Part shown: positions 1 through 11,964 of the stretch, piece after piece | Numbering within the stretch: position 1 is the first letter of the stretch | How the letters are laid out: the number at the start of each line of letters is the position of its first letter | NCBI GenBank assembly: GCA_027922465.2 | Contig: BQMF02000432.1 | Location: 186,001 to 250,000 of the forward strand | DNA from: Turritopsis dohrnii | Lineage: Eukaryota > Cnidaria > Hydrozoa > Anthoathecata > Oceaniidae | Reading direction: 5' to 3' | Length of the DNA: 64,000 bases | The notes under the pieces: model-generated | Told to the model about the DNA's origin: nothing | What the model saw: only the letters and a program-made list of their open reading frames with translations | Databases searched by the model: none | Program-made: the position numbers and the translations under genes

Positions 1-3000
1 GGCTGAGTATTCAACCCTATCGAAAGAAACCAAAGATGAAAGGCGCATCATTGTTACCTGAAGATGATCACAAAAAAGTACCTACGGAAAATGCTACTTC
101 AAGAATAGATGACTCATTGTTTAAGGACAAGATGTGGATGATTGATGTGCTCACCAATCCTGAAAAGTCAACGCCTATGTGGGTAGGATGGAACGCGCAG
201 AGAGATTTGCAAGTTCAGCAAAGTCAAAAGATCTTTTACCTGCCACAGATTAATCAATCCCCAACCTCAAATTCAGTGGTCGTAGAGACAATGAGAAGAT
301 CGTTGAAAATTGCAGAAGAATGTCAACGTGAGTCTATAGCAGTTACATATGATTTAGCGATTGCAAAGGTCGCTCTACAAATACAGTTTGAAGAAAGGCC
401 AGTATTTGACAAACTGTTCATTCACTTAGGGTCATTTCACATTGAAATGGCTCTCTTTAAAGCATTTGCAAAAGTCTTAAACGAGTCTGGTGGACCACAA
501 TTTTAAACGAATGCGAAGTATTGGCTCAAGGCTCACTTTCTACTTTCGTTGGTAGCTCAATAAGCTACAAACGCGCCAAACGACTGCATGAGCTTCTAGC
601 ACTTGCTCTTGAAAGTTTACATTTTGAGCAGTTTATTAAAAACAGAGAAGATGGAATTGAAGTGCAAGGCAGACTTGCTGCTGAAATGGACAGACTTAGA
701 AAAGCGCAAGGAGATAGAAGATCCCGTTTTGAAAAAGGAGAAGTATCCAAAGAGCTTACTGAGTTTTATGATGAATATATCAAATATACTAAAGATACGA
801 ATGCTGGAAATCACGGAAAAACAGCTCAGTTTTGGATGAATTACATTAACATGGTCCAGGACTACCACGATTTTACAAGAAGTATCCGGCTGGGAGACTT
901 TGAGATGTTTGTGGCTGTGCTACCAAAATTGACAAACTACTTTTTCGCACTTAATCATCACAACTATGCCCGGTGGATGGTCCGTTATCACGATAATCTG
1001 CTGAGACTTCCCGAATCACATCAAGCTGTTTATGAGGATTTTAAAAAAGGTTGGTTTGGCATCAAAAGGACCTTAAAGCTATAAAGTGAAAAGTGATAAC
1101 AGAGCTTTAGAAAACATCAAGACGATGCTGAAAAACACAATGAATCCGTTTGATCAAAATGTAGATAAAGATCACCTTTACAACCTTGGAAGTGGAAAAG
1201 CTGCAAATGATGATACTGAGATGTTTTGCTGAATATCAAAAACATTGGTGATAAAGCAAGGAAAACGTTTATTGAAGAGTGCCTCGAGGACACCTCTAGA
1301 TTTGAAGCACCTATCAAGAAACAGAACCTTCAGACATTTGCGACTGAATTAGGCAGAAAACGAATTAAGAAGACGGATGGAAAAGTGGTTTCAGCTTGTT
1401 TGATGAGAGATCTCTTTGGGAGTATCTTGTACTTGTCCCTTGAGAAAAAGGTAGACTTGGCAGAGGTTCTGACGTATCCATTAACTCCGTTGCCGTTATC
1501 CCTTTGTCACGTGGATGGGTTGTTTCACAAGACACCGAAATCAGCGCTTTTAAAGTACCTGGAGGCGAAAATAGTTAGTCAAGGACCATCTCATGTAGAT
1601 GTTACAGTAATCGATGCGATGTTTTTCTTACATTTGCATGTAAATTTACCAGCTACGTTTGGCGGCATTGCTCTGTACCTGCTCAGAAAAATAATGGAAT
1701 CTGAGGGCCAAGTTGTGCACTTTATCTCAGATAAATGGATACAACCGTCGATAAAGGATGTTGAAAGAGCATCGAGAACAACTCAAACTGGATGTATCTC
1801 ATACCAAATAAAAGGAGAAAATCAAAAGCGCCCACAGAACTGGTTAGCAGTTCTTAGAAATGCCAGCTTCAAAGAATCTCTAATATTGTTCCTTATAGAG
1901 AGTTGGAAAGAAGATGTGTGTATTCCTATACTGGGCAACAAAGTTTTATTTGCGAATTATAATGACACATGTTACAAATTAAGTGTTGTTAATGGATCCA
2001 TTTTTCGAGAAGAGGCACTTGAACTATTTTCAACACATGAAGAAGCAGATAGTCGCATGTTTTTTCCATATCTCATTGGTACCATCCCCATCGAATGTTG
2101 TAGTAAGAACTGATGACACAGACTGTCTCATCATTGGACTTGCGTGTAAACAATACTACCACAAAGATATCAGCATCTGGATAGAAGCTGGGAAAGACTC
2201 CGCAAATAATCTAAGATACATCAACATTAACCAGTTGTACACAGAACTTGGAACGAACATTTGTGCCGCCCTACCAGCTTATCATGCATTCACTGGCTCA
2301 GATTATACGGCATCGTTTTCAAGAAAAGGTAAAGTCAGGCCTTTAATGGTATTGGAAAAGTCGGAAGTTTTTCAAGCAGTATTTAAACAATTGAGTGGAA
2401 CCACCGTTATCGATAATGACATCATGAATGCAATGGAAAAATTTGTATGCTCAATCTACGGCATGAAGAAGTTACAAGATGTTAACCAAGCAAGGTTTGA
2501 AATGTTTTTGAAGAAGTATAAACCAGAAGCTAAAGGAGATAAAAGGATATCCACTGTTAAGAAGTTAGATGCAAGTTGTATGCCTCCTTGTCGGCGAGTG
2601 TTGGAAGAAAAAATTAAGAGAGTTATTTACGTGGCTAATACATGGTTATCATCTGTATCTCCGCATCCACCACTGATTACCCCATTAGAATTTGGTTGGT
2701 CTTTAAAAGAAGAGAAGTATGAAATAGTTTGGTACAGTGGAGAATGTTGTCCAAAGTCACTGGACGTTGTAATAGAGGAAGAAGGCGATGATTGTAGTGA
2801 TGGTGAAGAAAATGGTACGATAATCGTTGTTTGAAATAGAACAAACTGTCAAAGTAACTCAAGGTTTTCTATAATACGGATTACAGTTTCTCAAACTTGT
2901 AGTACTTACATTGCTGTTTTTTCTATTGTCAATCCAATATCATAAACCATTCAAAGGAACTTATGCAAAATGTCCTAGAACCATATTGGATTACACCTTA

Positions 3001-3104
3001 TATTGAAAGGAGACTTTCTTTTTTTGCTAGATTCAGATAACGAAGAAGCTGATAGCAGTGACAGCGACAGTGATAATTGGGGAAGTGATGACGAAAATGA
3101 TTAA
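1..3104 (+). pseudogene. Decayed multicopy transposon-type gene (possible PIN-like nuclease fold), last intron still visible
   Basis: Open stretches at 36-506, 521-1084, about 1087-1210, 1226-2095 and 2060-2814 belong to one protein read through several frame changes and stops. It enters from outside the window. Residues near the middle read THEEADSR, then RTDDTDCLI, then FTGSDYTAS. From memory, this spacing of acidic residues (HEEAD-R, DTD, G-D) marks a protein family found in many copies in cnidarian and other invertebrate genomes, probably with a PIN-like nuclease fold; the function is not established. The last coding exon ends G|GT at 2815. An acceptor after TTTTTTTGCTAG at 3030 restores the same phase and adds an acidic Ser/Asp-rich tail ending at the TAA at 3102-3104. 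At least four frame disruptions make this a dead copy. The family assignment is moderate; the pseudogene status is firm. Confidence 0.6.
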
Positions 3105-3559
3105 CATGTCAATGCTTAACAAGATGACAACAGGTATAAAAATGTTACAAAAACAACAAACTCTAACAGCTAAAAGGCTAAAGCTTTAAAATAAAAGTTA
3201 AGATCGTACGGATGTTTAAATTTATTCGGAAAAAGCGTAATGCTCTGCTGTGACTGAGGATTGCTTTGCTTTTATTTAGGAACTGCCGGCTCCACGGAAA
3301 GAACTTAATTTTAAAGAAGAAAACAACATTTATGAAATTTATTTGGTTTCATTTTTGACCCTTTACTCCATCACAACGAGAAAACTGTCATGCAGTAGCT
3401 TAATAAGATCTTACAGACTTTATTTGGGCTTGTCAGCTTTGTGTATTCATCCCTCCCTAATACTACTAGTTTATAGGCTTGCAATAGCATCAGCAATTAC
3501 TGTAGGCAATTAACGAACATGTGTAGGAACTTTTAAGTGACGTCATATGGGAATAACTG

Positions 3560-3900
3560 AGGACAGCTGACCCACACTCACCCCCGGAATTTTTGGTAAG
3601 CTATTGGTCCAATGGTTACTTTATACCATAAGCTTCCACCGTGCAAAGTTTCAGCCATTTTCGTTATGGGTTAGAAAAGTGTTAACCCTTTGAGGTGACG
3701 TCACAGAAATAATCAAGGCCAGCTGACCAGCTGTTACCCCCGGATTTTTCGGTAAGTTCTTTGACCAATTATCTCGTCATCACATAGGCTTTCTCTAAGC
3801 AGAATTTCAGCCATTTACCAGATGGGTTTAGCTGCTGCAAAATTTCGGGTTCTTGCTGGGCAGCTGACCCAGCCTTACCCCCGGATATTTTGGTAAGTTA
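3560..3900. repeat. Three spaced copies of an ACCCCCGGA...GGTAAG motif
   Basis: Near-identical blocks occur at about 3566-3601, 3720-3757 and 3861-3898. Each begins AGCTGACC, contains ACCCCCGGA and ends GGTAAG. The spacing is about 140-150 bases, and between the blocks there is weaker similarity around 'TTTCAGCCATTT' and 'ATGGGTTA'. This looks like a decayed tandem repeat of roughly 145 bases. No coding frame is seen. Confidence 0.6.
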
Positions 3901-4044
3901 TTAAATTTTTCAAAGTCATTAAACAAGTACTTTATTCCCTGCAATTTATGTCCATTTACGGAATGGGTTACCTTTATGTAAATTTTTGGGGAATTAGGGG
4001 GTCCATGGGAACCAGACCCCCCACAGCGGGAGCAGCTGACCGAG

Positions 4045-4398
4045 TTAAAAATGCTTTAACTGATACTTAGTGTCCGTTGGTGATGTCAAACCTTCTGTGC
4101 CAAATGGGTTAGGCAAACATGTCACTGGCTCTTGGACTTTGACTAACCGCCATCCAATACGCAATGCATCTAATAAATTTTTCTTGTCTTTTATCTCTTT
4201 TGCGAACCCTTCCATAGAATATATCAAAGTTTGCCCTTCTGGTGTTCTAGACACCTCATAAAATGTCTGCCCGAAGTTTCTTAAGTGCTCCTGTGCGATA
4301 GGGTTGTTTTCAAACGATGTACCTTTGAGTAGTTCCTGAAGCGTATCAACAGGGTTGATTGCAGTACCAGAATTAAGTCTTACTGACTGGTCTCCCAT
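4045..4398 (-). CDS. Short paralogue of the membrane protein at 25.6 kb, transmembrane part missing
   Basis: This frame of 117 codons starts at the same methionine as the gene at 25615-26109. The first ~87 residues are almost identical (MGDQSVRLNSGT and so on). After the shared GWRLVK the two diverge: this copy reads VQEPVTCL and runs 30 residues of unrelated sequence to a stop, so it lacks the two hydrophobic segments of the longer copy. The upstream DNA is also duplicated for about 360 bases. It may be a truncated duplicate, or a gene whose downstream exon replaced the original one. I do not recognise the family. Expression is uncertain, so it could be a pseudogene. Confidence 0.5.
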   Translation of the reverse strand: MGDQSVRLNSGTAINPVDTLQELLKGTSFENNPIAQEHLRNFGQTFYEVSRTPEGQTLIYSMEGFAKEIKDKKNLLDALRIGWRLVKVQEPVTCLPNPFGTEGLTSPTDTKYQLKHF

Positions 4399-4765
4399 TC
4401 TTCAGTGATTTTCTTACGATCGATATGTGTAGCTTTCGAGAAGAGTGAAATATAAACATTTAAATGCAATTCTTCTTTTTTTATAGATAGTCTTAGGGTA
4501 ATCCCGTAATGTTTTTTAAAAAGGTAAAACCCCGTTTCTAAGAAACCCTTTGAATAATTAAAATGAATAAACCGTTATGAATAGAACTGTGATGTTCATT
4601 GTGGTGGATGATCTAATCAATGGGAATCCCTCAGTAGAACATTAAGAAATGGGTCTGGTAAAGAGCAACTGTCAAATTTCAAATAGTAAATAAACAAGGT
4701 AAACAAATGTATGGCGATCTCGTGTCGTATCGTGTCGTGTCGTTTCGTTGTTGCTTTTGTTTTCT
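4399..4765. repeat. Upstream flank duplicated from or to 26110-26460
   Basis: About 360 bases before the ATG of the short paralogue match the bases before the ATG of the long paralogue, including 'TTCTTACGATCGATAT', 'GGGTAATCCC' and 'TCAATGGGAATCCCTCAGT'. The duplication therefore included the likely promoter as well as the first coding part. Confidence 0.8.
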
Positions 4766-5507
4766 CACAACATTTTTAAAAGTGCATTATCTTTAAAAAC
4801 AAGGTTAAACTTGAATGGAACGAAGAAATTGAATCTCCAGTTTCATAAGATAACCTGGGAAATATTTCAATAAGTTGCAATTACGTAGCAGGAAGAACAC
4901 GGACATCTGAGTTGATAAAAGATATGAAAAATGTTTCCAGCATTAGATTATGATTGTAAGTAGATAAAATAGTAATACTATAACGAATATTATCAACCTC
5001 AAAACCCAGAGTCTCTTGAATCTAGACGGCGTGGTCCGTATATCGTAAAGACAAGATACCTTGGGTTCTAGGTTGGAATATAATATGACAAAAATGAATA
5101 ATTAAGAAATACATGGTAAACATAAGATAGCCTGACGATATTTCGTGGTTTTCTTTGATATTATTGTCCTACAACATTCAGCAGGTATTTGGAAGAATTT
5201 GGCGACATTTGCATAAACCTAAAACAAAGATTTTGGAGATAATTGTGGCTTATTGTGTGCGTTATTATATCAATAACAGATCAGCACAATTTTAGCCTAA
5301 CGAGCTGCAAATCGTTGCAGTATATACAAATTTCAGACTAGCTTCAGGAGATCAGTATCAGTTTCTCTATCAAACGAACGAGTGTAAATCCATGTGCCCT
5401 CGAATGCACCAAACTGCAAATTCTACCATAGTAAGTTTCTCTTTCGCGAACTCCTATCACAATAAGCCTCCTTGCCGGGAACCATAACACAATAAGCCTC
5501 CTTGCCG
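4766..5507. other. Non-genic stretch
   Basis: No frame, RNA gene or clear transposon end was recognised here. Just before the LINE insertion, a 31-base unit containing 'CACAATAAGCCTCCTTGCC' occurs twice in tandem (about 5457-5510). Confidence 0.5.
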
Positions 5508-5550
5508 GGAATGTAGATCTGTGTTTAAAGCCCTATTTATGCTATCTCAA
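5508..5550. repeat. Left 43-bp target-site duplication of the LINE
   Basis: This 43-base stretch, from GGAATGTAGATCTG to GCTATCTCAA, is repeated exactly at 9788-9830. The two copies bound the reverse-strand LINE and identify its insertion site. Confidence 0.9.
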
Positions 5551-5703
5551 TTTTATTTATTTATTTTATTTATTTATTCTTTATTTATGGTTGGAGTGTA
5601 AAATAGTACAATAGACTAATAAATTCCAACAGCAATGATAAAATATAAAAAAAAAATTAAAAAAAATGTATATAGATAAAACAAACAAACAAACAAACAT
5701 GCA

Positions 5704-8570
5704 TTATTTGCAATATTTGCATTTGCAATAAATTGCAGATGATTTAAGTTTACATTTAAATTTAGACAAGGACTTGTCTTGCTTTAAATCTGATGGAAGA
5801 TGATTCCAGGCTAGTGCAGCACGAAAATCAAAGGAATTTGTTGCACGATTTGTTCTAGCTCGTGGAATAACCAAAGAGAGTCCTTGTCTTAGACAATGAG
5901 CTTCAGGCTTTAGAACAAAAGAATCCCACATAAACTCTGGATTTAAATGATTCAAGGATTTAAAGATTTCAATAACCAGAAGTTGGAGGTTTTTAGCATG
6001 TACTGTGATGGAGTTAGATGACGATAAAAGCTCCTCAAAGGTTGCTTCGAACCTGTCAAATCTTGCACAAAGAGCTTTATGATGAGTTCTATCAATCAAG
6101 TTATGCGCCATCTTACTACAAAACATCCACACCAGTGGACAGTAATTAAAAGGTGACATTATGTACGCCTTATACAAGTGATCTGCCTGATTTTGTGTAA
6201 GAAAACCTCTTATCCTCATCAAAGCCTTTATTTTAGAGGAGGCTTTCTTGCACATACTAGCAACATGAGGATAAAAAGATAACTTACGATCTATTGTGAC
6301 TCCAAGGAGGGTGACGCTATTGGAGCCAACAATTTTGGCTGGACCTAAATCTAAACAGATATTATTATCTTCAGTCCCCAGAAAAATTGCTTGAAACTTA
6401 TCAGGATTTGCTACCATGCCGTTACTCGAGAATTATTGTAATACAGAACTTAGGTCACTGTTAATTCGACGAATGATATCAGTGATATCTGAGCCGCAAA
6501 CATATGAGGTGTTATCATCGGCAAAGTTGCATATGTTTTCTTGGACTGAAAAGTTATCAAAGTTGATAAAGATGTTAAATAGTATAGGTCCAAGCACAGA
6601 TCCTTGTGGAACTCCAAGTAAAATCTCAAGTAAATCACTTAATGTTGAACCAATACGTACCCGATGTTTACGACCACTCAAATAGCTGTGAAATAGATTG
6701 AGTGTTTTAGTCCCAAATCCATAAGCTGCAAGTTTTGCAAGAAGGAGGTCATGTGGAAGACAATCAAAGGCCTTAGAAAGATCCATTAGCACCGCCCCTA
6801 TAATGCCTGAAGTATTGAGACAAGATTGCCATTTGCGGATCATGTTAATAATGGAATGTTGGGTGCTAAAGGACTTGCGAAAACCACAAAGAAACTGAGA
6901 TAACCATGTATTGATGAAAGGTTCAATTTGTTTCGCAATAAGTCTTTCAAATACTTTTGACACTACAGGTAAAAGACTAGTGGGTCTAAAATTTGCCTTG
7001 TCGGTGGTGCTGTTTTACTTATGGACTGGGATAATATCGGCTATCTTTAATTCATCTGGAAAAATTGACCTGTCAATAACCCAGCTATTAAAGATTGAAG
7101 TTAAAACGTCAGCACACTCAAAAGCACAGAGTCGCAAAGCCTTAGTAGAAATAGAACCACTGGTTGACTTACCAGGATTAAGGGCAAGAATTTCCCTAAT
7201 CACCATTACATCTGTTACTGCTTTGATTTCAAACTGGGTAGCAAAGTTTAATCTTGATTTGATGGCTACAATGGATGGATGTGAAGAATATTTAGCAATA
7301 GCAGATAATACAGGATCCGAGTCGCTTGTATTTAATCCTGGAATAGTTGGAATATCTAGGCTATCAGTAATTCTATTAAAATATTGATTGAAATTGAATG
7401 ATAGTTCATCTTCATTGCTTACAACTTCATTGTCCTCGACAAGCAAAATTCTCTCTTCACAGTTTCTCTGTTTTGAACTAAAAAAGGGTTTTACTGCCGT
7501 CCAAAAGCTTTTCTGACTGTTAGTGATGTCTGCAAAGTGAGATTTTTTGGCTTGCCGGTTCATGTTCACTACTAAATTTCTTTGCTTCTTGTAACAAGCT
7601 ATGTCCTCAGGATCTTTCGTTTTATTGGCTATGTTTTTCAATTTTGAGCGTTTCATGATAGCCTTCCTGAGATCTTTAGTCAGATGCTGCTTGTTATTTC
7701 CACGCAGAAATTTAGTTTTGACAGGTGCATACTTATCTAAAGCGGTGGTAAAAAGTTTTTCAAAGTTAGCATAGTTATCGACATTACAATCTAAGTGGTA
7801 AGATAGTTCACTTTTAAATTTGTTGACATCAAAATATTTCCACTTCCTATAATGTATAATTTTTCGAGGCAATTTCTCATAAATTGTTTTAAGCATTGAA
7901 AAAATTAACAAATGATGATCACTCAATCCTGTCTCGAAAGTGCCAGTATTCATTAGAGATTGCTTCCTGTTGGAGATAATCAAGTCAATACAAGACCCAG
8001 ACTGTGATTTCCAACAGGTTTTTTCTTTCACATGGTTATACATAGCGTTTAGTTCAAGAAAATTTACCAATTTTCCGGTTCAAGATTGAGGTCACCATTT
8101 ATTATGATGTTATCGTATTTGCTATAAAATAATATTGCATTTGACAAAGTTTCTAGGAAATATTGTGACTTTTGCTTAGTTGGCTTGCAGACGTTGAAAA
8201 GTAACCATTTTTTACTTTTTAGTGTCAATTCAGCAGGGATAATTTGAATATCACTTGGGAACTTAAACTGAAACAGACGCCGGGAGGGAATATCACATTT
8301 CACAAATGTTAAAAGGCCCCCACTATTACAAGAAATATCAAGTCTGTAAGGGGTTTAGAAATTTGGAAGTTGAAATTGGGCTGTTGGGAAAGAATCATCG
8401 AGTTTTGTCTCCCCTATTGATAAGACATCAACTAGTTCCCCAACCAATAAATTCAAATTATCCAGTTTATTCCTAATAGAATTTATGTTTACATAGGACA
8501 CAATAACATTTTTAGGATACTTACAACGTATAGTTCTCAAACCCTTAGAGGTGCTGTCTTCATCCAAGTT
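5704..8570 (-). pseudogene. LINE ORF2: AP-like endonuclease and reverse transcriptase, with nonsense codons and a frameshift
   Basis: The endonuclease is seen from 8567 (VNINSIRNKLDN, then SIGETKLDDSF), continuing with INGDLNL near 8080 and the active-site SDHH near 7920. The reverse transcriptase follows with FRPTSLLPVVSKVFERLIAK near 6960, SKAFDCLPHDLL, LGVPQGSVLGPILF and the catalytic FADDNT, then the thumb region to 5704. There are single in-frame stops near 8355, 7015 and 6433 and a frameshift near 8070. The frame is otherwise continuous on both sides of each stop, so these are recent lesions. Residues of the catalytic centre are intact. Confidence 0.88.
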
Positions 8571-8686
8571 TGGTTGAATATCAAGTCACGATTGATTTTG
8601 CAGAAAATGTTTGATATTTTTTGCCAGTCTGGGTAAACCAATGTGGGCATTTAGGTGTAGCTTCTTTTTTGCAAGACAACCATCAT

Positions 8687-9675
8687 CTATGTTTTTTTGT
8701 CGATCATTTTTAAACCATATGCATCCACAATTTTTGAGATTAATTTATTCATTTCCGTACGTTTTGGTTCAAGTCTTGGGTCATCTTTCCGTAAGCAGAC
8801 GTTTGAAAGTATGATTTCTGTGTTGGGTGATATCTGTCTCACAAATTCAATGATAGTTTCTAAATTTTCTTTGGTGTTTTCAATCTTCTTGGTTAAATTA
8901 TTCGTGCCGACATGGAAAATTAGCTTGTCAGGCTTCTTGTTTACCAGAGGTTTACAATAGTCAATCATGTCTTTAGATGTTGCTCCAGAAAAGCTACGTA
9001 CACTGACCTGATTTGATTTTGATGAGACACCGTTTCCGTCTATTCCATTTACCATTGAGTCACCACTAACAATAACATTTTGTCTTACACTTTTATTTAC
9101 TATCGCTTTATCATTAGTTTCCACTTGAAACTTAACGTGTTTTACACTTGATTTTGATTCAGATTTTGATTTCAAATAATTGTTATGATTAAGTTTCTCA
9201 CCTCTGCTAATTGATCTTTAATTTTGTCCTCCAACGCTGCTTTATTACTTTCAGTAAAAGTAGATTTGTTCGGTGTATCTAGAATTTCGATATCAGGGAC
9301 GGCGGAGTTCTTAGTGTTTGAATCATTTTGATCTAATTGTTCTCTAGATTTTGTAGTGGGTGTAATACACATTTGTGTAAGCTGATTTATCAAAATGTTT
9401 TCTGAACGAAGTTCCTCTCTCAAAAAATCAACTTCTTCTAGCAGAATTTTAACTACATCAGTTGAATCGTTTTCGCTACGTTCCATACGTTCAATCTTAA
9501 TTTTATCAAATTCATTTTTCAAGAAACTTTCCAGTTCTCGTAAAATGTTCTTTTCCGTATTCTCTTTTAAAGTCATATCAAACATTTTGTCAATGAATTT
9601 TTCTGACTCACTCATATCTTGTTGTGTCTTGATAATTTTAATCTCTTTATTTAGCATCTGTGATACCAAATCCAT
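8687..9675 (-). pseudogene. LINE ORF1: charged helical region plus SGNH/esterase-like domain
   Basis: The first part (9675-9172, 167 codons) is rich in Lys, Glu and Asp with a heptad-like pattern, consistent with a coiled coil that forms trimers in LINE ORF1 proteins. The second part (9175-8687) has the motifs VSGDSMVNGI and FHVGTNNL, which match block I and the GxND-like block of SGNH hydrolases seen in CR1-type ORF1 proteins. The two parts are in different frames and meet at about 9172-9175, so one indel probably split a single protein. No typical C-terminal Asp-His block was found before the stop. Confidence 0.75.
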
Positions 9676-9787
9676 CTTAAAAATAAACGACCAATACTTT
9701 CACAACTTTTATAACTTTCAAAGCTTCTTTACGAGGAGACGTCCGTTCTCTTCAATAGCGCGCTGTAAAACGTGAGTTGCACATTTT

Positions 9788-9830
9788 GGAATGTAGATCT
9801 GTGTTTAAAGCCCTATTTATGCTATCTCAA
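9788..9830. repeat. Right 43-bp target-site duplication of the LINE
   Basis: Exact copy of 5508-5550. See the LINE entry for the interpretation. Confidence 0.9.
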
Positions 9831-10415
9831 AACTTTACAGATCATAAAGTTTCCATTCCTGCATATAGTTCGTTATTGATTTAATACCTCAGTTCAGCGA
9901 TTTACTGTTCATGCTTGATTTCTCTGTATTTATTTTTTGCATTCCTGTGCACTTCTTCGCTTCTCGTTCGTTCGTGTGATTTGATCTTCATCTTTCTTGC
10001 CGAATGTGAGATGGGCGTGAAAGGCGTGAGCATTGGGTGGTGAAGAGTGAAAGGTGGGAGGAAAGATGTGCTTCTGCACAATTGCTATGAGCAGTAAAAT
10101 CTTCAGCATAAGGTAGGCTTAAGGAAAAATTTTTTCCTTCGATAAATAAATGAACTGGTTTAGAAAATTCTATATCAGCACCAAAAAAATTAAATGTAAG
10201 AATAGAGAGCACCTTCCTTCAATAGCTTTTTTAGGGAAAATGATTTTTGCTGAAATCACAATTCTTCTCTGAAATAATAAGTAAAACACGTCCATAAGAA
10301 ATAGATGAATTTCCGTGTTACGTCACACCGAAATAAAAACGTTGTGCGCGCGCATATTCGTAGGTCAGAAAAATACTAGCGACCGAATGAGTAACAGCCA
10401 GTTTGATTAAATCTC
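9831..10415. other. Non-genic stretch between LINE and THAP element
   Basis: No coding or RNA gene is supported. It should hold the left end of the THAP/YqaJ element, but I could not identify a terminal repeat. Confidence 0.4.
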
Positions 10416-10419
10416 AACT

Positions 10420-11911
10420 GTTTTTCATGAAAACCTGCCTGATAGCTGCTGTGTTGTTGATTGTAGTAACAAAAGAAGTGGGAAAATAAAACTATACCGT
10501 TTTATACAATCCCTAAAGGTCGAACTGCATTTGAAAAAAGAAGAGAAGAATGGATAAAAGCTGTGAGTAGAGAGGATTGGAAAGGTTGGAGTGAAGAAAA
10601 AATATCTCGTCAAAGGATATGTGGAGCTCATTTTGTATCAGGTAAAGATAGCTTCATTATTTTCAACGATAGTTAGGGATAGTTTTCTTTTATCTGATCT
10701 CTTTTTTAAATTTCTTTCCATAGGAAAAAGGTCTGATGATCCAGAAGATATAGACTTTGTACCCACTATATTTTCACATGCAAAGAAAAAATCATTAAAA
10801 AGTATCACTCAGCTTTCACGATCACATATTGTTGAGCCTGGACCATCACAAACACCAGATGTTACTGAAATTGTTGTTGACGATACTGATGATAATGATT
10901 TTAGAACAGATCCAGATCCATATTCGCGATTGCTAAAGGAAATTAATGATGGAAAAGCAGAACTTATGAAATGTGAAGAACAACTGAAAATTTATAAATC
11001 AGAACTAAATGAACGTAATAAGGAACCCTATGGTTTAATGGAACACAAAACAAGGATGGTGCATTTTGGGATGCATAAAAAAGATAACAAGAATATTTCT
11101 TTTTACACTGGTCTTCTAACAAGCAATTACTCCATTGGATATTGGCAAGAATTAAAAATGAGGTAGACTTACAAGTTAAATCACTCACATTAGAAAATCA
11201 TTTGTTATTAGTACTCATGAAAATCAAACTTGGGATTCTAAACAAAGATTTGGCTGATCGCTTTGGTATCAAACCTCCCACTGTTTCTAAAATTTTTCGA
11301 ATTTTTATTAAAACACTTTCATTGAAGTTGAAGTACTTGATAGTATGGCCTGATCGTGGAGCAATTCGGTATAATTTGCCAGAATGTTTTAAGAAGAAGT
11401 ATCATGATACCATTTGCATTATAGATTGTAGTGAAGTTTTTATCCAGCGACTAACCAATCTCACAGCAAGGGCACAAACATGGTCTAATTATAAACACAA
11501 CAATACTGTGAAATGTTTAATTGGTATTTCTCCAGCAGGTGATGTCATGTTTCTTTCCTCTGGTTGAGGTGGAAGAGTATCAGATAAACAAATTACTCTT
11601 GATTTTGACTTTTTCTAAGCAAAGTAACGTTGGTGACGTTATATTGGCTGATAGAGGATTCAATATTGCGGAAGAACTGACAATAAATGGTGCAGTGCTA
11701 AACAATTCACCAGAGGAAAGCCACAACTACCAGAAAGTGATGTTGATATGTCTCGGCAATTATCGAATGTATGGAACATGTAGAGAGAGTTATTGGTCGA
11801 AACAAGACATTTCGTATTCTTCAAACTATAATTCCTATTTCACAAGTTGACTTATTGGATGATGTAATTGTCACAATTTGTGCTTTTGTAAATTTGAATG
11901 GTATCCAATGA
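10420..11911 (+). pseudogene. THAP-domain DDE transposase (HARBI1/DDE_Tnp_4-like), frameshifted
   Basis: The N-terminus shows a THAP zinc finger: CCVVDCSNKRSGK, then FYTIPKGRTAFEKRREEW, and RICGAHFVSG just before a G|GTAAAG donor near 10640. The second exon (about 10722 on) has a low-complexity linker, then a helical region and a helix-turn-helix (LADRFGIKPPTVSKIF). The catalytic acids are seen in IIDCSEVF, ILADRGFNI and HVERVIGRNKTFRIL, which gives the D-D-E triad. Breaks: a one-base loss in a T run near 10500, a frame change near 11150, another near 11570-11620 and another near 11740. The frame ends at TGA 11909-11911. Confidence 0.8.
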
Positions 11912-11964
11912 AAAACTGTAGATACCAATTTGTCAAATAGATTCTGCTATATATAGATTATAAA

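Larger units (their letters stand above)
5551..9787 (-). mobile_element. CR1/L2-like LINE retrotransposon, near full length but inactivated
   Basis: The element lies between exact 43-bp direct repeats and is read on the reverse strand. Its 3' end is at 5551, where the forward strand shows a TTTATTTA-rich run, that is, an AATAAATA-type tail. Its two frames, in order, are a first frame with a charged helical part and an SGNH-hydrolase-like part, then a second frame with an AP-type endonuclease and a reverse transcriptase. That order is typical of the CR1/L2 group. Stops and frameshifts mean this copy is dead, but the perfect target-site duplication points to a fairly recent arrival. Confidence 0.88.

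Noticed and set aside
4990..5085. A stretch with CGTGGTCCGTATATCG and GGTTCTAGGTTGG suggested a tRNA-like promoter (A and B boxes).
   Set aside because: The B box does not fit the consensus and no cloverleaf can be drawn.
7015..7387. A forward frame of 158 codons (6911-7387) inside the LINE.
   Set aside because: It is a shadow of the reverse-strand polymerase region.
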